NCBI RefSeq assembly: GCF_002979755.1
Contig: NZ_PCPP01000001.1
Span: 218,665-282,664 of the forward strand
Direction: 5' to 3'
Source of the DNA: Chryseobacterium culicis
GTDB lineage: Bacteria; Bacteroidota; Bacteroidia; Flavobacteriales; Weeksellaceae
DNA length: 64,000 bases
A program made the translations under genes and the position numbers. Shown in pieces: positions 27,714 to 36,917 of the stretch (position 1 is its first letter; each line of letters opens with the position of its first letter). The notes beneath the pieces are model-generated. The model made no database searches. It was not told the DNA's origin and worked only from the letters and a program-made list of their open reading frames with translations.

Positions 27714-28673
27714 ATGAAAGACTCTATGAAAAAACGTTTAACTTATAAAAATATTGAAGCCTTTGTTTTCAGACTTTGGGAACGGGAAATTTCGGAAGAC
27801 CCAATTTCGGAAAAAGAAAATGAACTTTTAAAACAATGGAAGATCCGTACAGAAAAAGATCTGGATGCTGTTCATCTGAAAGAATCCAGAGAAAGGGTAT
27901 TAGCTGGGCTTGAATATTACTTTCCTCAAAGAGATATACAGTCTGTAAAAAGTTTTAAAACAACCTTCTATAAAATTGCGGCTGTTATTATTCTGCTTTT
28001 GTCGTTGGGAGGCATTTTTACTTACACCATGTTCATAAAGCCTGATGTGTATCTCGCAAAATCGGTAAACCGTGTTGTTTATCTTGAAGACGGATCGGTG
28101 GTCACTCTTTTGCCAGGTGCTGAACTGACGGTAGCAAAATCATTTCCTGCTTCTACCAGAGTGGTGAATTTAAAAGGAGATGCTGTCTTTTCTGTGGCGA
28201 AGTCAAAAATACATCCTTTCATTGTTCATGCTGAGGGTTTCAGTACTAAAGTATTGGGAACTGTGTTTAAAATCTCACAGTCCGGAAAGAAAAAAGCCGT
28301 TGATCTTTATGAAGGAAAGGTAGCGGTATCATCTCCGGGAGTTCCGGTTTCTTTTCTTAAACCTAATCAGAAGTGGACCAATTTCGGGGTTGCTCATACC
28401 ACAGCCATTATTTCCTTGAAACCTGCGAAAAACCCGGCAAACAAAATTCCTTCAATATTGTCTTTGAGTTTTAATGATGTTCCTTTAAAAGAAGTAGTCG
28501 CAGTGCTGGAAAGCAATTATAACACAAAAGTACTGTATCCTAAAGAAGCCGAAGACAAAAAGATCACGGCTGATTTTACCGGAGGAACAGTTAGCGAAAA
28601 TATTGAATCACTGGCCTTCATTCTGGGATTGGAAGTTCAGAAAAAAGAAAACACTTATATCCTTAAGAAATAA
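27714..28673 (+). CDS. FecR family anti-sigma factor/sigma regulator
   Basis: A 319-residue inner-membrane protein; I start at the ATG at 27714 (an in-frame GTG is nine bases earlier). The cytoplasmic part of about 85 residues binds sigma. A transmembrane helix is in FYKIAAVIILLLSLGGIF. The periplasmic FecR domain has VVYLEDGSVVTLLPGAEL and the VLGTVFKISQ and VDLYEGKVAV strands. A C-terminal DUF4974-like secretin/TonB short domain (LSLSFNDVPLKEVVAVLESNYN) probably touches the STN domain of the receptor encoded next, 50 bases downstream. This is the classic route by which a loaded receptor signals to sigma. Confidence 0.93.
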   Translation: MKDSMKKRLTYKNIEAFVFRLWEREISEDPISEKENELLKQWKIRTEKDLDAVHLKESRERVLAGLEYYFPQRDIQSVKSFKTTFYKIAAVIILLLSLGGIFTYTMFIKPDVYLAKSVNRVVYLEDGSVVTLLPGAELTVAKSFPASTRVVNLKGDAVFSVAKSKIHPFIVHAEGFSTKVLGTVFKISQSGKKKAVDLYEGKVAVSSPGVPVSFLKPNQKWTNFGVAHTTAIISLKPAKNPANKIPSILSLSFNDVPLKEVVAVLESNYNTKVLYPKEAEDKKITADFTGGTVSENIESLAFILGLEVQKKENTYILKK

Positions 28674-28723
28674 ATCATTATTCAAAAAAATAAATAATCA
28701 TAATCAAGAGAACACTATTAAGT

Positions 28724-31700
28724 ATGAAAAGTTTGAAATGTGGTATTACCATAGCAGCCTTATTTTTTACTGTAGCCGCAGAAGCTCAGGAGCTGGTTCA
28801 GAAAGTAACATTTTCCGTACCTGCCAACAGACCGTTGATTGAAGTTTTGGAAGAATTTGCCGGAAAAACGGGAATGAGACTGGCTTATTCCAAGGTAGAT
28901 ATTAAAGAGCTGAAGGTAAAAGGGGTGAAATGCGAAAATACTTCTGTCAACAACTGCCTGAAGGATATTACCAATGGGCTTCCTGTTATCTACCGTTTGC
29001 ATGGTGATCTTATTTCGATAAAATATGAAAGTTTAAACATTTCGGTACCGGGAAACGGACGTATTTCCGGTAAAATAGTGGATGAGGTGGGAAATCCCAT
29101 TACCGGAGCAGAAGTTACTATTGCTCAGAAAACTGCAGTCACAGATAATAACGGAGATTTTACCATAGATCTTCCTTCAGGAACATATAATCTGACGATA
29201 AAAGCTCCTAAATATAATACGCTGAGAGTTGAAAAACTATCTGTTACCAATAAAGAAACCAGTTCAGTTTCATTTGCTTTAAACAAAGCTTCCGATAAAA
29301 TTACAGACATCAAAGAAGTTGTTATCACAGCTGCCCGTAAAGCAGATACTCAGGCGGGGCTTCTTGCCCAGCAGAAAAAAGCAGCCCAGATGAGTGATGG
29401 TATTTCAGCGGAGCAGATTTCTAAAACGCCAGACAGCGATGTGGGAGGAACACTGAAAAGAGTAACAGGTATCACCACCATCGATAATAAATATGTGGTA
29501 GTACGATCTATGGGAGAACGTTGGAATACTGCAGCCATGGACGGAATCAACCTGCCCAGTACAGAAGCTTATAATCAGAACTTTTCATTTGATATCATTC
29601 CTACTGCCATGGTAGAAAGTGTGGTGGTAAGCAAATCTGCAACACCTGATATGAATGCAAGTTTTGCAGGAGGCTACGTAGAAGTAAGGACCAAAGATAT
29701 TCCCAATGAAAATTTTACAACGGTAACCCTGGGAACTTCATATAACGACCAGTCTGCTTTCAAAGAATTTTTAACCCGTAAGAGGGGAAAGTATGATTAT
29801 TTCGGATATGATGACGGAAGCAGAGATTTTCCTAAAGGACTTGAACCGATGAACTGGACAGATCCCAGATTTTTTGAGCAGTCCAGACAGTTTACCAATG
29901 ATAATTTCAGCACCTATAAAACCAGAGGTGACATGGGATCTAATATACAGCTGGCATTAGGAAGAACATATGCGCTTAAAAACAATAATAAATGGGGTTT
30001 TGCAGGAGCATTTGTCATCAGAAATGAACAGAATAAACTGGATATTGACCACACAGGAAGAGGAAACTGGCTGGATACCACGGGACCTTATATTGCAGAT
30101 TGGGAAACAAAAGGAGTCGCTCCTATACCATTTTATAACTTCAAAAATAAAGGTGCTTCCTATAATTACAACTCTACAGTTGCGGGGATGCTTAATTTCG
30201 GACTTCAGTTAGGGAAAAGCAGAATATCATTCCGTAATTCCTATACCCATATTTTTGATAATACCCTGACAAGAGTTACCGGTTGGAATGAATATACTAC
30301 GGGTAGTGCCATGGCTTCTAATGCAGAATTAGCCTACAATTATTTTTATAACGGAATGATACCCAATAATGATCCTGCTCAGATCAAAAACCTAGACAGG
30401 CCTTATACTGATAATACGAATTATCCCATTTTTCAGATGCTCCTACAAAATAAACTGGAAGGGAATCATAAAATAGGAAATGCGGAAGTCAACTGGTTTG
30501 CAGCAAGAACCGGGATAACATCTGATACTAAAGATTATACTCAGTATCTGACGCTATATGATTTTATTGGGAGTGAGATCCTGACCTATCATAAAATCTA
30601 TAATACAGGAGGAAATTTTTATAGAGGATATATAGCCAATAAAGAGACTGATTACAATTATGGTGCTTCAGTTAAATGGGATCTGGATTTTGGAAACGTA
30701 AAAAATACGGTAAAGACAGGATATGCAGGAACATTGAAAAATAATACCAATCAACAACAAAAATTCTTTCTACGAGTGGATGAGAACAGAAATGTTCCGA
30801 ATAGTGAAAAAAATTATTTGACAATGTATGGAGCTCTTGCAGATTGGTTCAATGGATCTCACTATGTACCAGGAGGTATTGGATGGGAAACCCGGGCACT
30901 GTATAAAAATGATAAATATGAAGGAGAAGTTAATCAGCATGCGGTTTTTGTCATGTTTGATAACCGTTGGAAGAAATTAAGATTGGTATGGGGACTTCGT
31001 GCAGAATACTTTAAATATAATCTTATCTCTCAGCAGCTAGACCCCAGTGATACCAAGAATGTAGAAAGAGCGGCCATTGAGGATAAACCGTGGCAATGGA
31101 TGCCCTCTATGAACTTTACCTATAGTCCTACGAATAAAATGAATCTTAGGCTTGCCTACAACAGATCCGTAATTCGTCCGCAGTTTAATGAAAGAACTGG
31201 TTTACCCTATTTTGACCCGATAGCTAATGGTTTGATTTATAATACAGAAATGACATCTTCAGTCATCAATAATTATGATTTCAAATTTGAATGGTTTCCC
31301 GGATTGGGAGAAATCTTTTCTGCAGGGCTGTATTATAAAAATATAGACAGACCCATAGAACGTGAGGGACATATTTCCAGCGAAGGAAATCTATATCTCT
31401 ATAATGGTAATTCGAAAAACGCAAAATTATTGGGAGTAGAGGCTGAGGTAAGAAAGAATTTAGGATTTATTGCAGACGGAACCTTTTTGGAAAAACTTTT
31501 TATAAGCGGAAACTTCACCTATAATCACACAAAGGTAGTAGCCTTTAAAGATCTTTATAAAACAGGTGAGAATGATGAAACCTATGAAGTAAAACGTCCG
31601 CTCTATGGACAGACTCCTTATGCCTATAATCTTGGATTGACCTATGATGGTGATCGTTTGGGACTTAGTTTTTTATATAATGCTAAAGGAGATCAGTATA

Positions 31701-32026
31701 TCACCGTTGGGTATGCTTACAAAGGAGAAGAAATACAGCGTCCTTATGCTGTGGCAGACGCACAGATCTCCTATAAATTTCTTCGAAACAAAAACCTTGA
31801 ATTAAAATTCAATGCAAGAAACTTATTCAATAGAGTGAAGGAATATTATAATAATTACAATTCCTATGTAATACCACTGGGACTGGGTAGTGCGATCGGA
31901 ACTGAAAGGGAAGCATGGGGGCTTTTACCAGGTGCAACAGACAGGTATGACAAGAATATTGATAAGATTATGTTTCGGGCTTACAGTGGAAGAATGTTCA
32001 GCCTGAGTGTGAACTATATGTTTTAA
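28724..32026 (+). CDS. TonB-dependent receptor with STN signalling domain
   Basis: A 1100-residue outer-membrane receptor. A signal peptide ends at AEAQ. The STN domain covers about residues 28-110 (FSVPANRPLIEVLEEFAGKT), a carboxypeptidase regulatory-like beta domain about 127-205 (ISGKIVDEVGNPITGAEV), the plug about 215-330 and the 22-strand barrel the rest, ending in aromatic FSLSVNYMF. The plug has SKTPDSDVGGTLKRVTGIT. The STN domain means the receptor reports substrate binding to FecR. There is no SusD gene downstream, so it is not a normal polysaccharide locus; two beta-helix lipoproteins follow instead. The substrate is unknown. Confidence 0.93.
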   Translation: MKSLKCGITIAALFFTVAAEAQELVQKVTFSVPANRPLIEVLEEFAGKTGMRLAYSKVDIKELKVKGVKCENTSVNNCLKDITNGLPVIYRLHGDLISIKYESLNISVPGNGRISGKIVDEVGNPITGAEVTIAQKTAVTDNNGDFTIDLPSGTYNLTIKAPKYNTLRVEKLSVTNKETSSVSFALNKASDKITDIKEVVITAARKADTQAGLLAQQKKAAQMSDGISAEQISKTPDSDVGGTLKRVTGITTIDNKYVVVRSMGERWNTAAMDGINLPSTEAYNQNFSFDIIPTAMVESVVVSKSATPDMNASFAGGYVEVRTKDIPNENFTTVTLGTSYNDQSAFKEFLTRKRGKYDYFGYDDGSRDFPKGLEPMNWTDPRFFEQSRQFTNDNFSTYKTRGDMGSNIQLALGRTYALKNNNKWGFAGAFVIRNEQNKLDIDHTGRGNWLDTTGPYIADWETKGVAPIPFYNFKNKGASYNYNSTVAGMLNFGLQLGKSRISFRNSYTHIFDNTLTRVTGWNEYTTGSAMASNAELAYNYFYNGMIPNNDPAQIKNLDRPYTDNTNYPIFQMLLQNKLEGNHKIGNAEVNWFAARTGITSDTKDYTQYLTLYDFIGSEILTYHKIYNTGGNFYRGYIANKETDYNYGASVKWDLDFGNVKNTVKTGYAGTLKNNTNQQQKFFLRVDENRNVPNSEKNYLTMYGALADWFNGSHYVPGGIGWETRALYKNDKYEGEVNQHAVFVMFDNRWKKLRLVWGLRAEYFKYNLISQQLDPSDTKNVERAAIEDKPWQWMPSMNFTYSPTNKMNLRLAYNRSVIRPQFNERTGLPYFDPIANGLIYNTEMTSSVINNYDFKFEWFPGLGEIFSAGLYYKNIDRPIEREGHISSEGNLYLYNGNSKNAKLLGVEAEVRKNLGFIADGTFLEKLFISGNFTYNHTKVVAFKDLYKTGENDETYEVKRPLYGQTPYAYNLGLTYDGDRLGLSFLYNAKGDQYITVGYAYKGEEIQRPYAVADAQISYKFLRNKNLELKFNARNLFNRVKEYYNNYNSYVIPLGLGSAIGTEREAWGLLPGATDRYDKNIDKIMFRAYSGRMFSLSVNYMF

Positions 32027-32083
32027 AAACACAATCAAGATATAGGTCTAAATAAAATAGAATACAATAATTAAAGCGGTACA

Positions 32084-33370
32084 ATGAAAAAGTTAATTCC
32101 AATTGTAATATTATCATTCCTTACAGCTTGTCAGCATGACAGATTAGAGGATAAGAAATCTTCGTTTGAAATAAAGGCTACTTCATCTGAATATATTACA
32201 GCTTCTGCTCTTCCGGTAACTACTGTAAGTGATAATATTACCACTAATACAATCTGGAGTGGAGTCATCGAAATGGATGGAATAATAACAGTAAAAGATG
32301 GAGCTACACTGACAATCCTTCCAGGAACATATATTAAAGCAAAACCAAAAGGAACAACAGCTCCGTCAGGAGTTCTGATCATCACAAAAACAGGGAAAAT
32401 CAATGCCGTAGGAACAGAAAGTCAGCCGATTATTTTTACAAGTTATAAGCTGTTGGACAGTAATGAAGATACTATTGGAGAGCCTGGCGACTTTGGAGGA
32501 TTAATCCTGCTGGGGGATGCTTTAACGAATACTCCTTCTACAACAACCATTGAAGGACTTTTTGGACCTGATTATTATTATGGTGGGACTAACCAAAATC
32601 ATAACGCAGGAATCGTGAAATATGTACGTATTGAATTCGGAGGAACAGATATATTCCCCTATACAATCCATGAAATTAACGGCCTTACTTTAGCCGGAGT
32701 AGGTAGTGGTACCACTATCGATCATATTCAGGTGTCTTATGGTAAAGATGATTCATTTGAATTTTATGGAGGAAACATAAATGCTTCCAACCTGATTTCT
32801 TTTGCACCAGATGATGATAATTTCGATTTTAATAATGGATATACTGGGCCTGTTACATGTGCACTTGCTTTGGCAGATTATAATTCTACCCATAGTCTCA
32901 GTGGGGCCGTCAATGATTCTCACGGTATTGAACTCGATAATAATATTGATGGAACATCTACACCATTAGTAACACATCCTGTAGTGAATAATCTTACAAT
33001 AATAGGTCCTTGGAAATCCACTATGGGTGCTAGGTACGGAAATGGAATTTATATCAGAAGAAATGGAAGATTAACATTAAATGATGCTACTATTACAGGA
33101 TATCCTGTTGGAATCAAAGTAGAAGGTACAGGTTCAATGCTTGCTTCTGCCTCTAATTATAATACCATTCTTGTTCACGGATTTACAACTTCCGTCACAG
33201 GGGCTGGTACATCAGGAATTCCTATGGCTAACTTATCTACTGGACTTTCTGCTTCCGGTTGGGGAATGAATCAACCATTTTTTAATGAGGGAGGATGGAA
33301 TGTATCACCAAGGAATTGTGGCAATTTTCAAGGACTTTGGACCAAATATAATTTCTCCATTCTAGAATAA
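32084..33370 (+). CDS. Surface lipoprotein with beta-helix-like repeats (paralog A)
   Basis: A 428-residue lipoprotein. Lipobox SFLTAC is followed by QHDRLED, an acidic surface export-like signal. The body has repeated Gly/Asn-rich turns typical of a right-handed beta helix (GATLTILPGTYIKAKP, GTTIDHIQVSYGKDDSFEF, GRLTLNDATITGYPVGIKVEG). The Asp-rich DDDNFDFNNGYTG may bind calcium. The only Cys pair besides the lipid Cys is in VTCAL and RNCG near the end. It is about 70 percent identical by eye to the next gene. Placed 57 bases after the TonB receptor, it could capture its ligand at the cell surface. It uses A/T-ending codons (AAT, GAT). Confidence 0.82.
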   Translation: MKKLIPIVILSFLTACQHDRLEDKKSSFEIKATSSEYITASALPVTTVSDNITTNTIWSGVIEMDGIITVKDGATLTILPGTYIKAKPKGTTAPSGVLIITKTGKINAVGTESQPIIFTSYKLLDSNEDTIGEPGDFGGLILLGDALTNTPSTTTIEGLFGPDYYYGGTNQNHNAGIVKYVRIEFGGTDIFPYTIHEINGLTLAGVGSGTTIDHIQVSYGKDDSFEFYGGNINASNLISFAPDDDNFDFNNGYTGPVTCALALADYNSTHSLSGAVNDSHGIELDNNIDGTSTPLVTHPVVNNLTIIGPWKSTMGARYGNGIYIRRNGRLTLNDATITGYPVGIKVEGTGSMLASASNYNTILVHGFTTSVTGAGTSGIPMANLSTGLSASGWGMNQPFFNEGGWNVSPRNCGNFQGLWTKYNFSILE

Positions 33371-33694
33371 GGAAATGAGCCTTATGAGCATGGAAATAGA
33401 AACTTAGAGTAAAAAGATATCTTAATGATAGAAGCGTACAGGTTTCGGGAACCTGATCAAAAACTGGAAAATGCTGATAAGGCGCACATCAGTACTGGTT
33501 CAGAAAAAAACCGAACGTTAATTGTTTTTCCCAGGCATTAACGGTTTCCATGGGAACTCCCGCAATGCAGTTCCTCCTGCAGCGATGGGATGAACACCAA
33601 AAAACAAATCGAAGGAATAGAGAGGAAGATATTCCTGAATAAAAAACTGATCTGGTATAAAATAACACGACCGGATTTATTAAAAATTATAACA
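33371..33694. other. Intergenic leader between paralogs A and B
   Basis: About 320 bases, less AT-rich than other gaps here. It holds short inverted repeats: AGGTT-TCGG-GAACCT near 33440, and CTGAT with ATCAG about 10 bases apart near 33475. An open frame from 33590 runs into paralog B without a signal peptide and is rejected as a start. It could be a structured mRNA leader. Confidence 0.45.
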
Positions 33695-34987
33695 ATGAAA
33701 AGACTAACTCTAATTGCAGTGGCAGCATTATCTCTTACAGCTTGTCAAAACGATCAACTGGCGGATTCATCTTCTCCATTCGAAATGAAATCTACTTCTG
33801 CTGAGTACCTTACAGCTTCTGCTCTTCCGGTAACCAGCGTAAGCGGTGATATTACTTCAAATACTACATGGAGTGGTGTAGTTGAATTAAATGGAGTTGT
33901 AACCGTAAAAAATGGTGCTACATTAACAATTCAGCCGGGTACATTCATTAAAGCTAAACCAAGCACAAACAATACCGCTACGGGAGTTTTGGTAATTTCT
34001 AAAACAGGAAAAATCAACGCAGCGGGTACAGAAGCTCAGCCTATCATTTTCACCAGCTACAAGTTGTTAGACGGAAACGAAGATACAACTGCTGCTCCTG
34101 GTGATTTCGGTGGGGTTATCATTTTAGGAGATGCTCCTACAAACACACCTTTCACAAAAACGATTGAAGGATTATCTGGACCTGATTTCTATTACGGAGG
34201 TACCAATGCTTCTCACAACGGTGGAACATTGAAATATGTACGTATTGAGTTTGCAGGGTACGATCTTTTAGCGCCAAACTCAGGAAACGAAATCAATGGT
34301 CTTACATTAGGAGGAGTAGGGAACGGAACTACTTTGGATCATATTCAGGTATCTTTCGGAAAAGATGATTCTTTTGAATTCTTCGGAGGTACAGTAAACG
34401 CTTCAAACCTTGTTTCTTTTGCAGCAGATGATGATAACTTCGACTTCGATAACGGATATACAGGAACAATCACTTGTGCATTAGCTTTGGCAGATTACAA
34501 CTCTACACACAGTCTTAGCGGATCAAGCCCGGATTCTAACGGTATCGAGCTTGATAACAACGCAGACGGTTCTTCTACAACATTGTTGACTCATCCGGTA
34601 ATCAACAACCTTACCATCATTGGAGCTAAGAACTCTAATAAAGGAGCTTTGTATGAAAACGGAATCCACATCAGAAGACACGGAAGATTAACATTAAATA
34701 ACGCTGTAGTTACAGGATATCCTGTGGGAATCAAAGTAGAAGGTACAGGTTCTGAGCTTTCTTCAGCTTCAGCATACAACACGATTCAGGTTCACGGATT
34801 TACTACTTCAGTTACAGGTACAGGAACAGCAGGAATCCCTGCAGCTAACCTGGCGACTGGTACTCCTGCATCTCTATGGGGGATGAGCCAGCCTTTCTTC
34901 AACGAAGGTGGTTGGAATGTATCTCCAAGAAACTGTGGAAACTTCCAGGGACTTTGGACAAAATACAATTTCTCTATTGTAGAATAA
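33695..34987 (+). CDS. Surface lipoprotein with beta-helix-like repeats (paralog B)
   Basis: A 430-residue lipoprotein. The ATG at 33695 starts a proper lipoprotein signal (AALSLTAC, then QNDQLAD); an upstream ATG at 33590 would bury it behind 35 residues. The body matches paralog A nearly block for block, including DDDNFDFDNGYTG and the end NCGNFQGLWTKYNFSI. Codon use is different from paralog A: Asn is mostly AAC, Phe often TTC and Asp more often GAC in conserved positions, as in highly expressed flavobacterial genes. A strong terminator follows 12 bases after the stop. It is probably the abundant member of the pair; function is unknown. Confidence 0.84.
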   Translation: MKRLTLIAVAALSLTACQNDQLADSSSPFEMKSTSAEYLTASALPVTSVSGDITSNTTWSGVVELNGVVTVKNGATLTIQPGTFIKAKPSTNNTATGVLVISKTGKINAAGTEAQPIIFTSYKLLDGNEDTTAAPGDFGGVIILGDAPTNTPFTKTIEGLSGPDFYYGGTNASHNGGTLKYVRIEFAGYDLLAPNSGNEINGLTLGGVGNGTTLDHIQVSFGKDDSFEFFGGTVNASNLVSFAADDDNFDFDNGYTGTITCALALADYNSTHSLSGSSPDSNGIELDNNADGSSTTLLTHPVINNLTIIGAKNSNKGALYENGIHIRRHGRLTLNNAVVTGYPVGIKVEGTGSELSSASAYNTIQVHGFTTSVTGTGTAGIPAANLATGTPASLWGMSQPFFNEGGWNVSPRNCGNFQGLWTKYNFSIVE

Positions 34988-34998
34988 TAAAAAACTTT

Positions 34999-35036
34999 AA
35001 AAAGCAGGGAACAGCACATGCTGATTCCTTGCTTTT
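34999..35036 (+). terminator. Terminator after paralog B
   Basis: AGCAGGGAA, CAGCA, two bases, TGCTG, then TTCCTTGCT pair to a long stem with one bulge and are followed by TTTT. Confidence 0.85.
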
Positions 35037-35063
35037 ACTTCAAAAACATTAATAATCAGTATT

Positions 35064-35987
35064 ATGAAAAAAATAATTTTATCATCTGTTCTGTTTTTAT
35101 CCCATCTGGCTGCAGCGCAGTCTCTGGTATGGGGAAACTCTTTTGATACTCCTGCTGATCTTCAGGGATGGACATTCCATGATCTGAACAGCAATGGTAA
35201 CGGATGGGTACAGGGACAAAACATTTATCACAACGGAACTACTCTTACTTATGGAACTTCAGGTGTTCTTCGTCATTCCATCAGTTTGGTACCAAGTGGA
35301 AATGCTAATGGCTTTGCTGCGGAAAACGACTGGATCATTTCTCCTCAGATTGATCTTACTAATACTGCAGGTACAGTTACTTTAGCTGCGAATATCGGAA
35401 GGCAGAGAACTACCCATACTATTGTTGCCAGAGATCTTTTTATCTATGTAAGTACACCACAGAAAGAAGTTCCTACATTAGCTGATTTTCAGGCTATGAC
35501 GGTAGATGCAGGTGGTAATGATGTTCAGAGTCTTTATAAAATACAGGTAGGAGATTCAGCCAATCCATTTCCGGCAGATCTTACCGAGTTTGTACAATCT
35601 CTTGTAGATCTTTCTGCTTTCGCAGGGAAGAAAATCTATATCGGAATGTGGGCGAACAGAAAAGCAAGTGGAAATAATATCCAGAATATTAATATCGATG
35701 AAATGGGAATTTATGCTACTTCATTTTTAGGAACTAAGGAGATAAAAAGAAACAAAATTACAACACAAATAGTTGAAAATCCGGTAAAAGAATCTTTACA
35801 GTTGCAGCTTAATCCGTCATTGAAAGAAACTACAACGGTAGTTAATATTTACAATGCAGCTGGACAAAAAGTATTGACGACTCAGTATTCCAAAGGTATT
35901 CATATAGCTGGTCTTATAGCAGGAGCGTATATCGCAGAAGTTACAGACGGAAAGACAACGGAAAGACTGAAATTTATTAAAAAATAA
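35064..35987 (+). CDS. T9SS-exported jelly-roll protein
   Basis: A 307-residue secreted protein. The signal peptide ends SHLAAAQ. Residues 20-220 resemble choice-of-anchor/cleaved-adhesin jelly rolls (FDTPADLQGWTFHDLNSNGNGW, ENDWIISPQIDL, INIDEMGIYAT). The C-terminal 75 residues are a type A T9SS sorting tail (VENPVKESLQLQLNP, IYNAAGQKVLTTQ, AGAYIAEVTDG, ending KFIKK). It should be anchored or released at the cell surface, perhaps binding carbohydrate or protein. It is 76 bases after paralog B but separated from it by a terminator, so expression may be uncoupled. Confidence 0.85.
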   Translation: MKKIILSSVLFLSHLAAAQSLVWGNSFDTPADLQGWTFHDLNSNGNGWVQGQNIYHNGTTLTYGTSGVLRHSISLVPSGNANGFAAENDWIISPQIDLTNTAGTVTLAANIGRQRTTHTIVARDLFIYVSTPQKEVPTLADFQAMTVDAGGNDVQSLYKIQVGDSANPFPADLTEFVQSLVDLSAFAGKKIYIGMWANRKASGNNIQNINIDEMGIYATSFLGTKEIKRNKITTQIVENPVKESLQLQLNPSLKETTTVVNIYNAAGQKVLTTQYSKGIHIAGLIAGAYIAEVTDGKTTERLKFIKK

Positions 35988-36104
35988 GCATTCTGGCTCC
36001 TTAGAATCTGATTTTAGGAACACCATGAAATTTTATATAAAATAATGGGTAGTCTTTGAAAGAAGGCTATTCAGAATATATCCAACTAGTTTTTTTATAA
36101 TTAT

Positions 36105-36140
36105 ATATTGCCCGGCTTATAGGGCCGGGCAATATTTTTA
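36105..36140 (+). terminator. Strong terminator after the T9SS protein
   Basis: ATATTGCCCGGC and GCCGGGCAATAT form a perfect 12-bp stem with a 7-base loop, followed by TTTTTA. It is only 28 bases before the next start codon. Confidence 0.85.
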
Positions 36141-36167
36141 AGTTTTACAATGAAATAATTGAGAAAG

Positions 36168-36911
36168 ATGAATAAAATCTTTGCATTACTCCTATTTTTT
36201 ACGGTACTTTTTTCATGCACAGACAGCAATACAATGGAGTTGTCTGATAAGGTACAGAAACCCGGAGACGTTAATATCAAGGGATTTTCCAAACCGGATG
36301 CTCTTCAGCTGAGATTCAACGGACAGCCTGTATCCATTGACGGAAAAACGTCCTATACCAATAAAATAGAAACTCAGCTTCAGTTTGTACTGGATCAGGG
36401 AGAAACCAATAAACTGTCTGTCTATAACCATGAAACAGGCACCGAAATTGCAAAATACAATATTACATATGACAATATAGAAGACTATAAAGACCTGTAT
36501 TTTTTTAATCTTCCGGGAATTTATCTGCAGACGTATGCGGTAAAACCTCAGGTTAATTTTGGGAAAGTAGGTTTTGAATTTATTTTTCCCAATCTTGGCG
36601 AATTTTCAGGAACCTCACTGAAAAATGTGAAAGGTATTTTGAAAAGAGAAAACGGGGTAGTACTGGCAGAATTTGATAGTATCGGGAAAGATAATTTTAC
36701 GGCTGTAAAGATTTATAATTTTTTCAGTTCCACAGCTCCGGTATATCTTGAATTATACAAACCGGGAGCTACGGAACCTTATGCAGGAACTAAAATGATT
36801 CAGGTAAAATTAAAACAGCACACAGGGGCTAACATGATTGTCCTTCAGGAAAAAATGGAAAATGGAGAATGGGTGGTAAAAGGAGATATTGATGTTGCAG
36901 AATATCTGTAA
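36168..36911 (+). CDS. Lipoprotein of unknown function
   Basis: A 247-residue lipoprotein starting at the ATG at 36168 (MNKIFALLLFFTVLFSC, then TDSNTMEL); an in-frame TTG nine bases earlier is less likely. The first half has the beta-rich LQLRFNGQPVSIDGKTSYTNKI, resembling a small Ig-like or DUF4397-like strand pattern, and the second half is rich in Tyr and Lys. I do not recognise a family. It is followed after 6 bases by the S41 protease gene, so the two products probably work together on the outer face of the cell. A strong hairpin upstream suggests its own promoter or regulated read-through. Confidence 0.75.
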   Translation: MNKIFALLLFFTVLFSCTDSNTMELSDKVQKPGDVNIKGFSKPDALQLRFNGQPVSIDGKTSYTNKIETQLQFVLDQGETNKLSVYNHETGTEIAKYNITYDNIEDYKDLYFFNLPGIYLQTYAVKPQVNFGKVGFEFIFPNLGEFSGTSLKNVKGILKRENGVVLAEFDSIGKDNFTAVKIYNFFSSTAPVYLELYKPGATEPYAGTKMIQVKLKQHTGANMIVLQEKMENGEWVVKGDIDVAEYL

Positions 36912-36917
36912 TTGCGT

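Noticed and set aside
33590..33694. N-terminal extension of beta-helix lipoprotein B
   Set aside because: It would bury the lipoprotein signal; paralog A begins at the equivalent of 33695.
28724..35987. Polysaccharide utilisation locus (SusC/SusD type)
   Set aside because: No SusD homolog or glycoside hydrolase is present; the downstream proteins are beta-helix lipoproteins, a jelly-roll protein and a protease.
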